A stretch of DNA of 64,000 nucleotides, from the NCBI GenBank assembly GCA_030674185.1, contig JAPXFY010000023.1, positions 21,500,794-21,564,793 of the forward strand. Direction: 5' to 3'. Made by a program: the position numbers and the translations under genes. Origin of the DNA: Monoplex corrugatus. Taxonomy: Eukaryota > Mollusca > Gastropoda > Littorinimorpha > Ranellidae. The notes under the pieces were generated by a model that was given only the letters and a program-made list of their open reading frames with translations, was not told the DNA's origin and did no database searches. Positions 1 to 13,765 of the stretch are shown in pieces (position 1 is the first letter of the stretch; each line of letters begins with the position of its first letter).

Positions 1-175
1 TAACCCCCTGACTTCTGCACCCTGTCCATCAACTGTAAACACTTAACCCTTTGACTCCTTCACCCTACCCACCAGCTTCCTGCAGGTGAAGGAGTTAAAG
101 GGTTAATTTTTTGCTTAGCTAGTATGGTTACAATATAGGATGCTGGTGGACAGGGTGCAGGAGTCCAGAGGTTAA
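1..175. repeat. TTAA MITE 'P', partial copy
   Basis: Copy of the 193-bp palindromic family (see 48302-48494) cut by the window start. Both arms with the TTTGACTCC...CACCC motif are present; the inner palindrome is shortened. Confidence 0.7.
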
Positions 176-179
176 AACA

Positions 180-690
180 CCTGCTTGAAAAAGAGATCCA
201 TGTCAGAGATGTTCTCCCCCTCTCTTACACCTTGAGTGGGTGATGTCAGTGCTAGTCTTTCACACAAAACGATGAACGTGAGGCCCTGTGTGGGGCATGC
301 GCATAGCGCACAATGAAAATATCCTGCTGCAGTAAAACTGTCAGACTTGGCAAAATTCTGGAGAAAAATCTATTTACTGTTATTGTTTAACTGTATTGTG
401 ATTGCACTTGCCACAGCTGAGCTCTCCTGCTGGCCTAGGGCTGCCACAGTGAAATCACTGACAACCGGGTGCAAGTGAACTTATCCATCGATTTTAGACA
501 AAGAAACCGGCAAAACGTAGCTGAAGCGTTCAACGGAAGTTCCCTCCACAAGGGAAGCAACTGCCAACTACTAAATCATTAGCATAACAAAAGTAGAGGG
601 AGTTATATACCCTAGGCCGTCTGTTACTATGATCGAAGTAGCCCATCCTCAGTGAGAGCTCAGCTGTTACTCCGATCGAAGTAGCCCGTC
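180..690. other. Intronic, unassigned
   Basis: No exon-like ORF or known repeat recognised. It contains a 30-bp direct repeat (GATCGAAGTAGCCC at about 633 and 677). YME1L1 exon 7 should lie further left than this window; none was seen here. Confidence 0.4.
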
Positions 691-699
691 GTCAAAGAG

Positions 700-1700
700 T
701 TAAAGCCCATCTGACTGCACAGAGCCATATCAGGGCTGTAACCATCTCAAAATATACGCCATACCTTAATGGAGAAAAGAAAAGGAACACCTGGAAACGA
801 GAAATAAGTATACATATTAATCAGGGCTTAAAACAGGAGGAGAAAAAAAACACTGAAACTAGGGGGGTCCGGGAGCATGCTCCCCCAGGAAAATTTTTTA
901 AAAACCAAGTGTAAATCTATGCCATTTCGCGCTTTCTGGACATAATTTCAAGAGATATTTAGTGCATAAAAATTGCTGTAAACACAAAATTATTACAGGA
1001 AGATATATTTGGGAAAAGGGGAGAAGGGGTTAAAAGCATAATAATAAAATGAACATTCACCCTTTAACTTGAGTGTTTTACAGATGTTCACCAACTGTAG
1101 TCTTTGGATGAAATCTCACCTCTTGGGTTGCTCAATAAGTTTCACTTTTCAGGTTTAAATGATCACACAATATCAAGTTTGAAGTTGGAACACACAAAGT
1201 CAGTAATTGCATCAAACACTTTAAAGTATTTTTTGACAAACCGAAATCTCGGAAGTCCGCCCAGACGCGGAACGTTTTAAGCCCTGATCAATGCATTCGT
1301 GTACATGATCTAAGGATATGCTCCTAGCATTGACCACTCCAATTTATCACCACGTGATTTAAAATACGAAACATGAATACAAATATAAACATAACTAAGG
1401 CAATAAAACATACTTTAAAAACGGGCCCGACTTACCTAAAACTGCGTCTGCACATCACATTTCTTTGAAACCAAAAATGCACTTAATACATGTACCCAAT
1501 TACCAATCCTAAGAGAAAAGTATATAAGACTTTATTGAACACATACACGTGAATGGACCAGCAAGGCAGAAAATGATGGGAAGAAATGACAGAAAGCAAA
1601 GGAACGAGGCACAAACAGAAAGAGTGACAGAGAAGAGGAAATTTTGAGCACAAAATTTTTAGGTGGGGATACTATTTATACTGTTAGAGCCCAGGGGGAA
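700..1700 (-). repeat. Dispersed repeat 'M', minus copy, split by the TIR element
   Basis: Complement of the repeat seen whole at 35890-36435: its 3' end (GCCATATCAGGGCTGTAACC on this strand) is at about 705 and its 5' part (AAATGACAGAAAGCAAAGGA) at 1580-1700. Removing the insert at 822-1286 restores the usual length. Confidence 0.65.
822..1286. mobile_element. TIR element 'CAGGGCTTAAAAC', 465-bp copy
   Basis: Bounded by 13-bp inverted termini CAGGGCTTAAAAC and GTTTTAAGCCCTG, with a near 6-bp target duplication (ATTAAT/ATCAAT). It interrupts a minus-strand copy of the ~540-bp dispersed repeat M. Shares subterminal sequence (CCGCGTCTGGGCGGA on the reverse strand) with the copy at 51410. No ORF; non-autonomous. 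Confidence 0.7.
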
Positions 1701-1739
1701 AAATCTACCCACAAGATAACAAAAGTACATGCATACAGG

Positions 1740-2045
1740 AAGAAATGGGAAAAGAAAAAGAAAGGGTGGTGCAATGCTATGGCAACATACTTACCCAGGG
1801 GAATAGCATCCTGCCTTTTCGGCAGAAAAAAATTGTGACTTAAAAACAAAAAAAACCAACAAAAAAAAGAAGGGTGGTGCAGTACTATGGCATCATACTT
1901 ACCCAGGGGAATAGCAACTTGCATTTTCAGCATAAAAAAAATTGACCAAAAAACACCAAAAAACAAAATTAAACGATTTATGCACTTCTATGGCAACATA
2001 CTTACCCAGGGGAATAGCAACCTGCATTTTCGGCAGAAAAAAAAC
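1740..2045 (+). repeat. Three-copy tandem repeat, about 105 bp
   Basis: The block GGCAACATACTTACCCAGGG and the following CATTTTCGGCAGAAAAAA recurs at about 1781, 1888 and 1991 with A-rich spacers. Non-coding; open frames here are repeat artefacts. Confidence 0.7.
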
Positions 2046-2225
2046 AGTGAAAAAGAAAAAGCAAATGAACACAAAAGAAAACAAAAAGAATCCAACATCT
2101 TGCTTTAAAAATAGTTCATGTCAGTATTTTGTTCTTGGGCAGCAAAAAGGTTTACAAAACAAAAACGAAACAAAAGCCAAGAACAGAATTAAAATATCAC
2201 ATAAAAATATTATCACCTGACTCAC

Positions 2226-2376
2226 CTCCCCCGACGGCAGTGAACACCTGTATGATTTGGATACCCAGCCACAACAGACACAAATAGAACACCAAGCGAA
2301 ACGCTCGTCCAGACAGCGTGTTCTTCGAGTCTGTCTCTGTCTTCTCCTTGGCATGGTAACCTTCCGCGAAAGCCAC
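2226..2376 (-). CDS. YME1L1: YME1L1 exon 6, transmembrane segment
   Basis: GCTCAG acceptor, GTGAGT donor, 151 nt, phase 0 in and phase 1 out. Begins VAFAEGYHAK, matching the (T)GFAEGF stretch of vertebrate YME1L1, followed by a hydrophobic helix of about 20 residues (LVFYLCLLWLGIQIIQVF), the single inner-membrane anchor. The next exon should start with two bases completing a Gly codon. None was found between 1 and 2225. Confidence 0.88.
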
Positions 2377-2471
2377 CTGAGCAAACAGATGAGTGTCCGT
2401 CTAATATCACTCACAGTGAAAAGACGTTAAATCAAAGAATGAACGAACGATGAGTGTGCACACAAACATAT

Positions 2472-2525
<54 letters not shown>

Positions 2526-5500
2526 CACACAAACACACACAAAAGCATGCAAAATGTATACATTGTCCAACATCTACCCTGTCTCTCAAACAAAAATAGT
2601 TAGGTATTTCTTTTCTCGAACTAATTTTGTGATGAGGGGCGGGGGGAGTTGGGGGGAATAAGCTGGATCTAAAAAGGCTCTGCAGAAATCCACTGAAGAC
2701 ACTCACAAGCTAAATCAGAACAGGCACTGTACTTAAACTCCACTGCATGGATACCGGAAGAACATGAAAACAGAATCAGAACGCGTATTTAATATAACCT
2801 GTCAAGACAGGTGCAAATTTTCGGCCAACTGGCCTTTGTCAAGAATGAATATAAGATCACAAACCAACAAACACCAAATACAAAAATTAGGAGAAAAAGA
2901 CAAACTTTCCTGCTGCTTTGTCCAGTGGGAGAAAAGGACTGTTTTCATGTTTTTCTGGATCCTTTTCTTTGAACGCGGGCAGTTGCACTTGCTTCGTATT
3001 TCCAAACAGAGTCACAAGCTAAATCAAAACAGGCACTGTTACACTCCACTGAAAAGAGTCACAAGCTGAATCAGAACACGCACTACAGAACTCCACAGAA
3101 GTGATCTGACAGCAGTGCAGTCTCCTCCGAAGAGTGGCCCCAAGGTGGTTTGAACTTCTTGCCACGGAGACTTTTACTGACTTAACTTGGGTTGGTGGTG
3201 TATTCAAAAGATGGTGAGAGTGGTATTGGATCAAGACCATTCATTGAAGCAGAGTTAAGGATAGGGCAGCAAAAATGTCCCTTCCAATCCCCAATCAAAC
3301 AAACAAACAAAAAACCCCAACCAAAAACAGACTTTTGGGGAAGGGGTTATGGTGGCAGATAGTGGAACAATTAAAATATCCATGATTTTCTTTCTCAAAC
3401 CAAGTCTTCTCTCTCTCTCTCTATCTCAAGAATTAGTCAGCTTTTCCCTTACTCTTTCAAAGAAGCCAAGTAGGCTTTCTCCCCCTCTTTGAAAAGTGTC
3501 AAGTTTTCACCTGCTCTTTCAAGTTTTCACTTACTCTTTCAAGTCTTCACTTGCTCTTTCAAGTTTTCACTCACTTTTTCACGTTTTCACTCACTCTTTC
3601 ACGTTTTCACTTGCTCTTTCAAGTTTTCACTTGCTCTTTCAAGTTTTCACTCACTCTTTCAAGTTTTCACTTGCTCTTTCAAGTTTTCACTCACTCTTTC
3701 AAGTTTTCACTCACTCTTTCACGTTTTCACTCACTCTTTCAAGTTTTCACCTGCTCTTTCAAGTTTTTACCTGCTCTTTCAAGTTTTCACTTACTCTTTC
3801 AAGTCTTCACTTGCTCTTTCAAGTTTTCACTCACTTTTTCACGTTTTCACTCACTCTTTCACGTTTTCACTTGCTCTTTCAAGTTTTCACCTGCTCTTTC
3901 AAGTTTTTACCTGCTCTTTCAAGTTTTCACTTACTCTTTCAAGTCTTCACTTGCTCTTTCAAGTTTTCACTCACTTTTTCACGTTTTCACTCACTCTTTC
4001 ACGTTTTCACTTGCTCTTTCAAGTTTTCACTTGCTCTTTCAAGTTTTCACTCACTCTTTCAAGTTTTCACTTGCTCTTTCAAGTTTTCACTCACTCTTTC
4101 AAGTTTTCACTCACTCTTTCACGTTTTCACTCACTCTTTCAAGTTTTCACCTGCTCTTTCAAGTTTTTACCTGCTCTTTCAAGTTTTCACCTGCTCTTTC
4201 AAGTTTTTACCTGCTCTTTCAAGTTTTCACTCACTCTTTCAAGGGAGTGTCAGGTTTTTTTTCATTCTTTTAAGGAGTGTCTGATTTTCTTTCGCTCCTT
4301 CAAGAGAGTATAAGATTTTCTCTTGATCTTTCAAGGGAACATCAAGTTTTCTCTCGCTCTTTCACGTTAGTGTGCATGTTTACACACAACACAAAGAAAG
4401 GTTAGCTGTTTTTTTTTCACTTCTTCTTTTTCCATGTGTTCTGATTTTTTTGCTGTGGATATGAGTATGCTTGTTGTTTAGCCCGTATTGTGGAGGCAGC
4501 ATGCTGCAACATGGTGTGTATACTTCCATCTCTGGTAGCCACATATGCTAGGTGTTTCCATCTCTGGTAGCCACACACATGCTGGGTGTTTCCATGTTTC
4601 CATCTCTGGTAGCCACACACACGCTGAGTGTTTCCATCTCTGGTAGCCACACACATGCTGGGTGTTTCCATGTTTCCATCTCTGGTAGCCACACACATGC
4701 TGGGTGTTTCCATGTTTCCATCTCTGGTAGCCACACACGTACTGGGTGTTTCCATGTTTCCATCTCTGGTAGCCACACACATGATGGGTGTTTCCATGTT
4801 TCCATCTCTGGTAGCCACACATGCTGGGTGTTTCCATCTCTGGTAGCCACACATGCTGGGTGTTTCCATCTCTAGTAGCCACACATGCTGGGTGTTTCCA
4901 TCTCTGGTAGCCACACATGCTGGGTGTTTCCATCTCTGGTAGCCACACATGCTGGGTGTTTCCATGTTTCCATCTCTGGTAGCCACACATGCTGGGTGTT
5001 TCCATCTCTGGTAGCCACATACATGCTGGGTGTTTTCATGTTTCCATCTCTGGTAGCCACACATGCTGGCTGTTTTCATGTTTCCATCTCTGGTAGCCAC
5101 ACATGCTGGGTGTTTCCATCTCTGGTAGCCACACACATGCTGGGTGTTTCCATGTTTCCATCTCTGGTAGCCACACATGCTGGGCGTTTCTATGTTTCCA
5201 TCTCTGGTAGCCACACACATGCAGGGTGTTTCTATGTTTCCATCTCTGGTAGCCACACACATGCTGGGTGTTTCCATTTTTTCATCTCTGGTAGCCACAC
5301 ATGCTGGGTGTTTCCATCTCTGGTAGGCACACATGCTGGGTGTTTCCATCTCTGGTAGCCACACATGCTGTGTGTTTCCAGGTTTCCATCTCTGGTAGCC
5401 ACACACGCTGGGTGTTTCCATGTTTCGATCTGTGGTAGCCACTCATGCTGGGTGTTTCCATGTTTCGATCTGTGGTAGCCACACATGCTGGGTGTTTCCA

Positions 5501-8185
5501 TGTTTCCATCTGTGGTAGCCACACATGCTGGGTGTTTCCATGTTTCCATCTATGGTAGCCACACATGCTGGGTGTTTCCATGTTTCGATCTCTGGTAGCC
5601 ACACACATGCTGGGTGTTTCCATGTTTCCATCTCTGGTAGCCACACACATGCTGGGTGTTTCCATCTCTGGTAGCCACACATGCTGGGTGTTTCCAGGTT
5701 TCCATCTCTGGTAGCCACAAACATGCTGGGTGTTTCCAGGTTTCCATCTCTGGTAGCCACACATGCTGGGTGTTTCCAGGTTTCCATCTCTGGTAGCCAC
5801 ACATGCTGGGTGTTTCCATCTCTGGTAGCCACACATGCTGGCTGTTTCCATGTTTCCATCTCTGGTAGCCACACATGCTGGGTGTTTCCATGTTTCCATC
5901 TCTGGTAGCCACACATTGTGGCTGTTTTCATGTTTCCATCTCTGGTAGCCACACACATGCTGGGTGTTTCCAGGTTTCCATCTCTGGTAGCCACACATGC
6001 TGGCTGTTTCCATCTCTGGTAGCCACACATGCTGGATGTTTCCATCTCTGGTAGCCACACACATGCTGGGTGTTTCCAAGTTTCCATCTCTGGTAGCCAC
6101 ACATGCTGGGTGTTTCCATGTTTCTAGCTGTGGTAGCCACACATGCTGGGTGTTTCCATGTTTCCATCTCTGGTAGCCACACATGCTGGGTGTTTCCATG
6201 TTTCCATCTCTGGTAGCCACACATGCTGGGTGTTTCCATCTCTGGTAGCCACACATGCTGGCTGTTTCCATGTTTCCATCTCTGGTAGCCACACATGCTG
6301 GCTGTTTCCATGTTTCCATCTCTGGTAGCCACACACATACTGGGTGTTTCCATGTTTCCATCTCTGGTAGCCACACATGCTGGGTGTTTCCATAAACCAC
6401 AAGACACTGACAGAACTTGCAGGATCTTTAATGTACATACTAATACTCTGTGTCAGTATACACATCAAGGCGGTTTAACCTGTTCAGTGCTTCCGCCCGA
6501 ATATTCGGTCGGAAGAAACGTATGCCTGCAGTGCCACCGACCGAATATTCGGTCGGCGACTTTTCCTATTTTTAGCCAGAAAACCCAAACGCTTTCAGTG
6601 ACGTATGAGATATCAATGGAAACTTCAGTATTCCCTCTACACGTAGATGCTAATTATGTATGTGTGACGTTTTACGGTCTTTTCTGCCCGTGCAGTTGAA
6701 AATGTGACCCTCTACAGCTGATTACTATTCAGCGAGTGTAAACAATGGCGGACGGACTCGCTTCGACACCGAGCGTCGATCGGACCCGAAAAACAACTTC
6801 TGCAGCAAAAGAAGTTGCATAAATCATTACTTGTGGAGCTGATTCTGATTTGCAGTCTATCGATAAGAGTGAAAATGACGGTAATTTAGCGCATGCAGGC
6901 GATATTTCGGTTTTGATGTCCGTAGTCGGACTTGACCCAGATATGAGTCGAAGTGGACATTACTGGCACTGGCGATCGTAAAAACGAAAGTACTGCTGCT
7001 CCTGGTGTGTTGTAAAGTATACTGAACAAGAAAATTTATAGTGTTGTGGGGTTTTCTGGGTTGGATGAAGAGATATGAATTTTTTTTAATTTTAAGTCGA
7101 GACGTTTAAAATGCCATGGCACAGGGGATTCACCTTTTCATTTACACTTTGGCAGCGAAGGGATTAATGTACATACTAATACTCTACGTCAGTATACACA
7201 TCAAGGGGGGTTTAACAACTAACAGGCCTACACATGTCAACCCAAAAGATAAAAAAAACTCCCTTAACCCGTCAGATGGGAGGTACCCTGTGAGGATCAA
7301 ACCCCAGACCTTCCGATTGGAAGTCAGACATCTTACCCAGCTGATTATCGTGGCTGTCATATAATGTAAGAGTATTTTACAATTAAAATCATTGTTAATC
7401 ATCATATTTTATAAGTACAAGACACTGCCTATATGGAAAGTTAAGACAGTTAAAACAACCATGTTTTAAATTTTTTTTCCAAAGTACACCCTGAAAAAGG
7501 CAGAATGATAAAGAGAGCAGCATATAATGATGTAATTATCACCACCACCACCAACAATAACAGGGACAATAGCAGCACCAACATTGCAGTACGGTAAATC
7601 ATAAAGAACACTAACATTAATAAAAAAAAGATCATTTGAATGCAAAGACATTATAATTTTTATATACAACATTTGGACACAGAATACAGAGAATTTGGAC
7701 ACACACAATATACAGAACATCTTGACACAATGTACAGAACATCTGGACACATAATATACAGAGAACACGTGGACACACACATCACCCACCTTCAGTTTGT
7801 CCTGAACCTCTGGTTGAGCATCATGAGCACTGACCATCTTGCTGAACTCTCCTGTGTGTCTGGGCTTGGCCTTATGACGAAACATTTTGGAGGACAACTG
7901 CACACAGAATTGTTAATGTTAGTGTTGTTTAAAGACAGAGCCATATCAGGACTATAACCATCTCAAAATGTACACCATCCTTGCAAGGAAAAAAACAAAA
8001 ACAACGCCACCTCGAAAAGAAAATTAAGTACATGTATCCATGCATTTGTGCACATAATCAAAGGATATGCCCTATGGCCATGACCACTCTGTCCAATTTA
8101 TCACCACAGCTCACACCTTTGACCCAAATTTGGTAAAGACCCACCCAGACATAGCTGAGAAAAATTTTGCTAACATACTCAGGTA

Positions 8186-8220
<35 letters not shown>

Positions 8221-11200
8221 CACACCACACACACACTCACACACACAGAGACACAGACACATACATATACACACACACATAACCTCTTCAAGGTTAACAC
8301 GGAATATTCTACCTCATGAAAACAAAACTAAACAGTAAGATACAGACAAGTTACATGCTATTAAAATAAAACAAAATAAAACAAAAAAAAACCCCAAAAC
8401 AAAGGGAAGTGGAAAAAGTAAGAAGGCAAAAAAGACAAGACAGAGACTCACACTTGAGCGGAGGTCTTCCACGATGCTCTGTTCCCCTTTGTCTTTGCCT
8501 AATCCCCCTATTCGATTGGCGCGTAGCGTCTTGAAGCCTCTGCGCTGCTGGGTTGCTGTGAAAAAGAAGAACCCATGAAACTACACCACTGTAACTCACT
8601 GTAAATCCCCTATACAGTATAAATAAATCAAAATGAAAAAAACTTTGTTCATGAGTGTGAAAAATTGTTCATTCACAAAAAATATGTCAGTTCAGGTCAG
8701 GTCAGTATATCAGTTCCTACAGTCACATTTTGAATGAAATTTCATAAAATCAAACTTGCACACACTCCAAGAGCACTGACGGAAGAGATGGTCTTGAAGA
8801 GCGCCGAGATGTCGACTGTTGTTTGGCCATTTGCTTTTCCGCCGTCTGCTTCGCTGCAGAGCTATTGGGTCATGAACTTCGCACTGTCTACACACCAACT
8901 GCAGAACACAGTGACCTAATGGCCTGAAACGAGGCTAAGAATGACCGAAGAATCTATTTCTGGCCATTACTTTCGGATAACAGAAATATTCAAAGCCCCG
9001 CAAATTTTCAAAACCCCAAGTTGGATTTCTCCAACGCTCGTACACAAGCATTGTTGAGACATGATCGGGACATCCCAACGCTTGTAGCGAGAGAGTTAAT
9101 ACTGTCACCACAAGACTACTGCTTAACCCTGTCAACCTTCCCTTCCTGCCAGACTGTGCCCAGTATACAAGCCTCAGACAGCTACAGCATGACAGCACAC
9201 ATATTGTTCACATTGGAAGGCCTCAGACAGCTACAGCATGACAGCACAATACTGTTCACATTGGAAGGCCTCAGACAGCTACAGCACAGCTGTATACAGC
9301 TAACCCAGAGCACTGGAAGGCCTCAGACACAAGCTACTACCAGGGACAGCTTGTATTATACTGCTTACCCACACAGAGCACTGGAAGGCTTCAGACAGCT
9401 ACAGCAAGCTGTATACTGCTACCAACGCACAAATCAGAGCACATGCGAAGCTTCCCACAGACTAAGCTACAGCAATGCTGTATACTGCTTTACCCACACA
9501 GAGCACTGGAAGGCCGCACGTATGTTTGCTGACCAGTACATAAACTGCCATTATTTTGGAATGTCATCATCAATCTTACTTATGCCTCAGGCGGAACAAA
9601 GTAATCTGAAAACTGACGTGATTAATGGTGACTAGAATAACTACAGCTATATGACAACATGCTGACTACAGTCGCCTGCAGCTGTGAACCTCAATGGCCG
9701 ACTTTAATCACCAAAAGTGATGAAATCCTCGATCCTTCAGACAAATATAAAAAAGGAAGGAGTTAGACAGGGAGAGAGAAGGGACAGCGACGACAGTTCC
9801 CCTCTGTCCTTGTTCATTCGCCCTATTTTGTCAGAACATATCATCTTGGCGCCTCTGAGTTACTGGGTGACTGTGGAGTGGGTAAGACAAATACAGACAT
9901 TCTTGTGTGTAGCCGTTTTTTTACTGTTGTAATTTGTTTGCCACTTCAATGCTTTTGACCCCTATGCTGCTCATTGCAGATCAACAACACACCACCAGCC
10001 CCAGGGTCATTCAGTCGAAGTCCTAGTGCCAAAGAGTCCACGCCAGACATATCAAATCGCCTTGGGCCATCCCGAAGAGGAGGCTCTGCACCAACACACA
10101 CAGTGGTTCACAGTTCCAGTTCTGATCCAATTTACGAAGGATGATACCTACTAAACCCCTTACTGACCAGAATAATTGCTCAGAATGACAAGTCCCCCCA
10201 AAAGATAAACCTGGCTCGTCTTTATGCTCCAATCATTCCGGCGGTGTCAGCCTAGTGTTTCATAGTTCCCCTTCCCATTTCAAAATCTTGCCAGCACACA
10301 AACTTTTGCACAGGAGTCCGCCAGATCATCACTGGCAAATTCAAGTGGAACGCAATAGAACTGCCTGTGCACAATATGAATATGAATATGAATTGAGGGA
10401 GAGGAGATGGGCACCGCCCTCATAATATGTGCCCCGAGAAAAGCTGAGGTCTCTAACACCTCACTCCCCTACAACCCCAGGGTTATGGGACTATCTGTCT
10501 AATGAATCCTTCCTGAACAATTCTAGTTCCTATATCTAACCTAGATAAGGAAGGGAAAACCCAAACAAAAGGAACTTCCTTATTTCATATTGCTTAAGTC
10601 AATGACTGGCCACTCAGCACACAGAAACACACAACAAAACAGCACAGAGATGATGGGTGCGGTAGTCAAGTGGATATGGTTGGGATTTCAAGTCAGAAGG
10701 GCTGGGTCAATCTGCCACAACATCTCTGCCTGTTGGATACAGGGAAGAGATTTCTCTGACCTCCCAGGTCAACATGTGTGCAGACCTGCCGATGACTTAA
10801 TACCCTTCATGCAGAATATCAAATGTTCATGTTAAAAATCATGTTGTCATGTCAGTAGCTGGCTTGTGGAAACATGAAAACACCCAGTATGCTTACTCAC
10901 CGAAGATGGAGTATGCAGACTGTGCAGCAATATACTGCCTACACTGTGTGGGCAAAATAATGCGCATATGACTGTACATGCATCTGAGAAAAATCAAATT
11001 GTTAAAAGGAAACAAACAAACAAAGTACAGAGACATATGCAACCATCACGAGCACACTTACTTAAAGAGGCAAATGTGCGCTGAAAAAGGTGCTGTACTC
11101 TGGAGTCACGCATCAAATGAAGGACAGCTTTTGTCTCCCTTGATGGATGCAGATGACTAGCCGGAAAACCTGTACACAAACCATATTCACATTCTCACAT

Positions 11201-11416
11201 ACATATCTGTGTGCATGTGCACATGCGTGCAAGTATATGTGTGTGTGCGTGAGAAGACAGAGGGAGAGAGACAAGAAGCACATGCACCTCATATTCAAGA
11301 TACTCACAAACAGTACTACCTTGTCAAATATTTTGTTTACAAAATGAAATCAGTGTGTGTGGCATTTTGTTTGTCTCTTTGATTTTCGTGGTACTTTCAT
11401 CTTCAGCGGTATTATG

Positions 11417-11484
<68 letters not shown>

Positions 11485-11487
11485 GTG

Positions 11488-11559
<72 letters not shown>

Positions 11560-13322
11560 ACAACATAAAACATCAAAATTCCTTCTTCACAGACGGAGCT
11601 TTAAAAAAAAGATTGCATCACAGACCATTGCGATTTTGAAACCAGAAAAGTCTGTATTTAGGGTTAAAATGACTAGTATAAAATATACCATAACTTGATC
11701 TATATGTGAAGTTTATGAATAGATAGTTCCACTGCATTAGTTTCACATGCTGTGTTCAAACATTTAAAGCTTTGAATAAAAAGAAGGGGCTGAGGCTGAG
11801 GGAGAGATGTTGCCATATTAAACCTCCACCCATCTCTGTCGAATACCCCCACCCACTGACCTGTCCTGTTTTCAAAGAAGCTTTGTGCGGACACGTGAGA
11901 CTGGTGCCATGGTGATGTCCCTGTGTCTCTGGTCTTCAGTGTGGCCAGGGCAGCACACAGATCTGGAACGGTTAGGTCGCTGGGCAAACTGTCCAGTCCC
12001 CCCTCCTGCAGCAGCAGTTCAGGCTGGAAAATGATTCATTTAGTTTGACAACGACATCTACTTTTACCATGAAATATCTACAATCTACAGAAATGCTCCT
12101 TTAAGTTTAATCCTTTGACCTGCACCCTGTCACACATCCTGCATTTTCAACCATGCCAGCAAAGCAAAAACTTACCCTTTGACTCCCTCACCCAATCCAC
12201 CAGCTTCCTGCATGAAGCTGGAGGATAAGGTGAGGGAGCTAAGGTGCAGGAGTCAAAGGCTTCACTCAGCTTACCACTATCTCGGCATCTTGATTGAAAT
12301 GCTATGAAAAATTGTTGTTGAATGTCTAATATTTGGATGTCACTGAAGTAAACTTTGATGATAGGTCTACCAGACAGCTTCAAGATGATGGAACATTCTT
12401 CCTGTTCATTTGTTCACCATCTACAAGATGACTCCATATTTCTTAATGAACTTGGCCATGTTTTTTCCAGTTCCTGCAGGTTACCATGGAGCTTGTGATG
12501 AGAGGAGAGTAGCTGTCCTCCCACAGCTTCTGGTGCAACAAGACTGGTGTCATCCTACAAAGACGTGTCATTTTACAATGTCTATCACACATACTGATGG
12601 TCATCTCACATGTCTCCAATCAAGAACTCACTGCCGTTTGCTCACCACAATGTTGGATGGCATTTCCCATGAAGCATCATGCTCGAGTGGGACAAACTGT
12701 TTTGTGTTTGGACTTTGTTCAAGTGGGATTCATCATACTCAGGTAATTCCATATATGCTCTGAAAAACAATCACCGGAAATTATATCTGGCAGACTCCTT
12801 CAGCCTGGACCAAACCCTATATGCTGACAAGGTCTTGAAATGGGAAGGGGGGGGGGGGGGGGGGAGGCAGGACTATCACAAACTGACACCACCAAAATAA
12901 CTGAGAAGTTAAGATGGGCAGCTAACGGTAAAACTTTTTGTTGCGGATTAGGACCAGAATCGAGACACAAGATCTCAGTCCAAGGCTTTATCAAAAGAGC
13001 TAGCATGTCGTGGAGGAAAAAAAAAGTGGCTTACCCAAATGTTGAAGCCACAACCCTGTGTCATGAGCTTGGCCCTGTAACAACTGAGCTACTGAGCCAG
13101 TGACAGTATGAGATTAATGGTTGAAGAGAAACAACTACAGAGCAACCTCAGGCATCAATCATCAATGCTGTTGATCTCAAGCCAGCAGTCTCCCGACAGG
13201 GTTAATTTCTATTCCCATTAGCTGAGTGGAGAGAATATCCTGCTCCATGACTGTCCTGGTGTGTGGTCCTGTGTGGGACTAAGTTTGTCACTGGTGATGG
13301 TCTTGTGTTTGTGTCAGTATGT

Positions 13323-13390
<68 letters not shown>

Positions 13391-13413
13391 GGAGAGAGAG
13401 AGAGAGAGAGGGA

Positions 13414-13469
<56 letters not shown>

Positions 13470-13477
13470 GAGAGAAC

Positions 13478-13554
<77 letters not shown>

Positions 13555-13603
13555 AGTATGGTGTGTGCACACATCTGTGTGTAATAAACATGTATGCAAA
13601 TGT

Positions 13604-13656
<53 letters not shown>

Positions 13657-13689
13657 GTGTGTGTGTGTGTCACTGTGTGTGTGTGTGTC

Positions 13690-13765
<76 letters not shown>

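Noticed and set aside
1..2225. Search for the AAA-domain exons of YME1L1
   Set aside because: No Walker or linker coding sequence was seen on the minus strand; this interval is repeats and unassigned intron.
3489..4313. Three overlapping plus-strand ORFs of 240-274 codons rich in Phe, Ser and His
   Set aside because: They follow from a 20-bp repeat without stops; all three frames are equally open.
4417..6407. Long minus-strand ORFs (341, 372 and 219 codons) with repeats such as METPSMCGYQRW
   Set aside because: They lie wholly inside the 32-43-bp satellite, overlap in several frames on both strands, and change frame with unit length; no start context or splice signals.
8700..8920. Possible extra YME1L1 exon with a basic minus-strand frame
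   Set aside because: No acceptor/donor pair that keeps phase. Exons 3 and 4 already join in phase and match the family without it.
9021..9635. 204-codon plus-strand ORF
   Set aside because: It covers a degenerate 60-bp minisatellite; codon pattern and repeats explain the open frame.
11355..11639. Cys-Val and Thr-His repeat proteins in TG/CA tracts (also at 13263, 18601, 19433, 21815, 47134)
   Set aside because: Direct translations of dinucleotide repeats, open on both strands.
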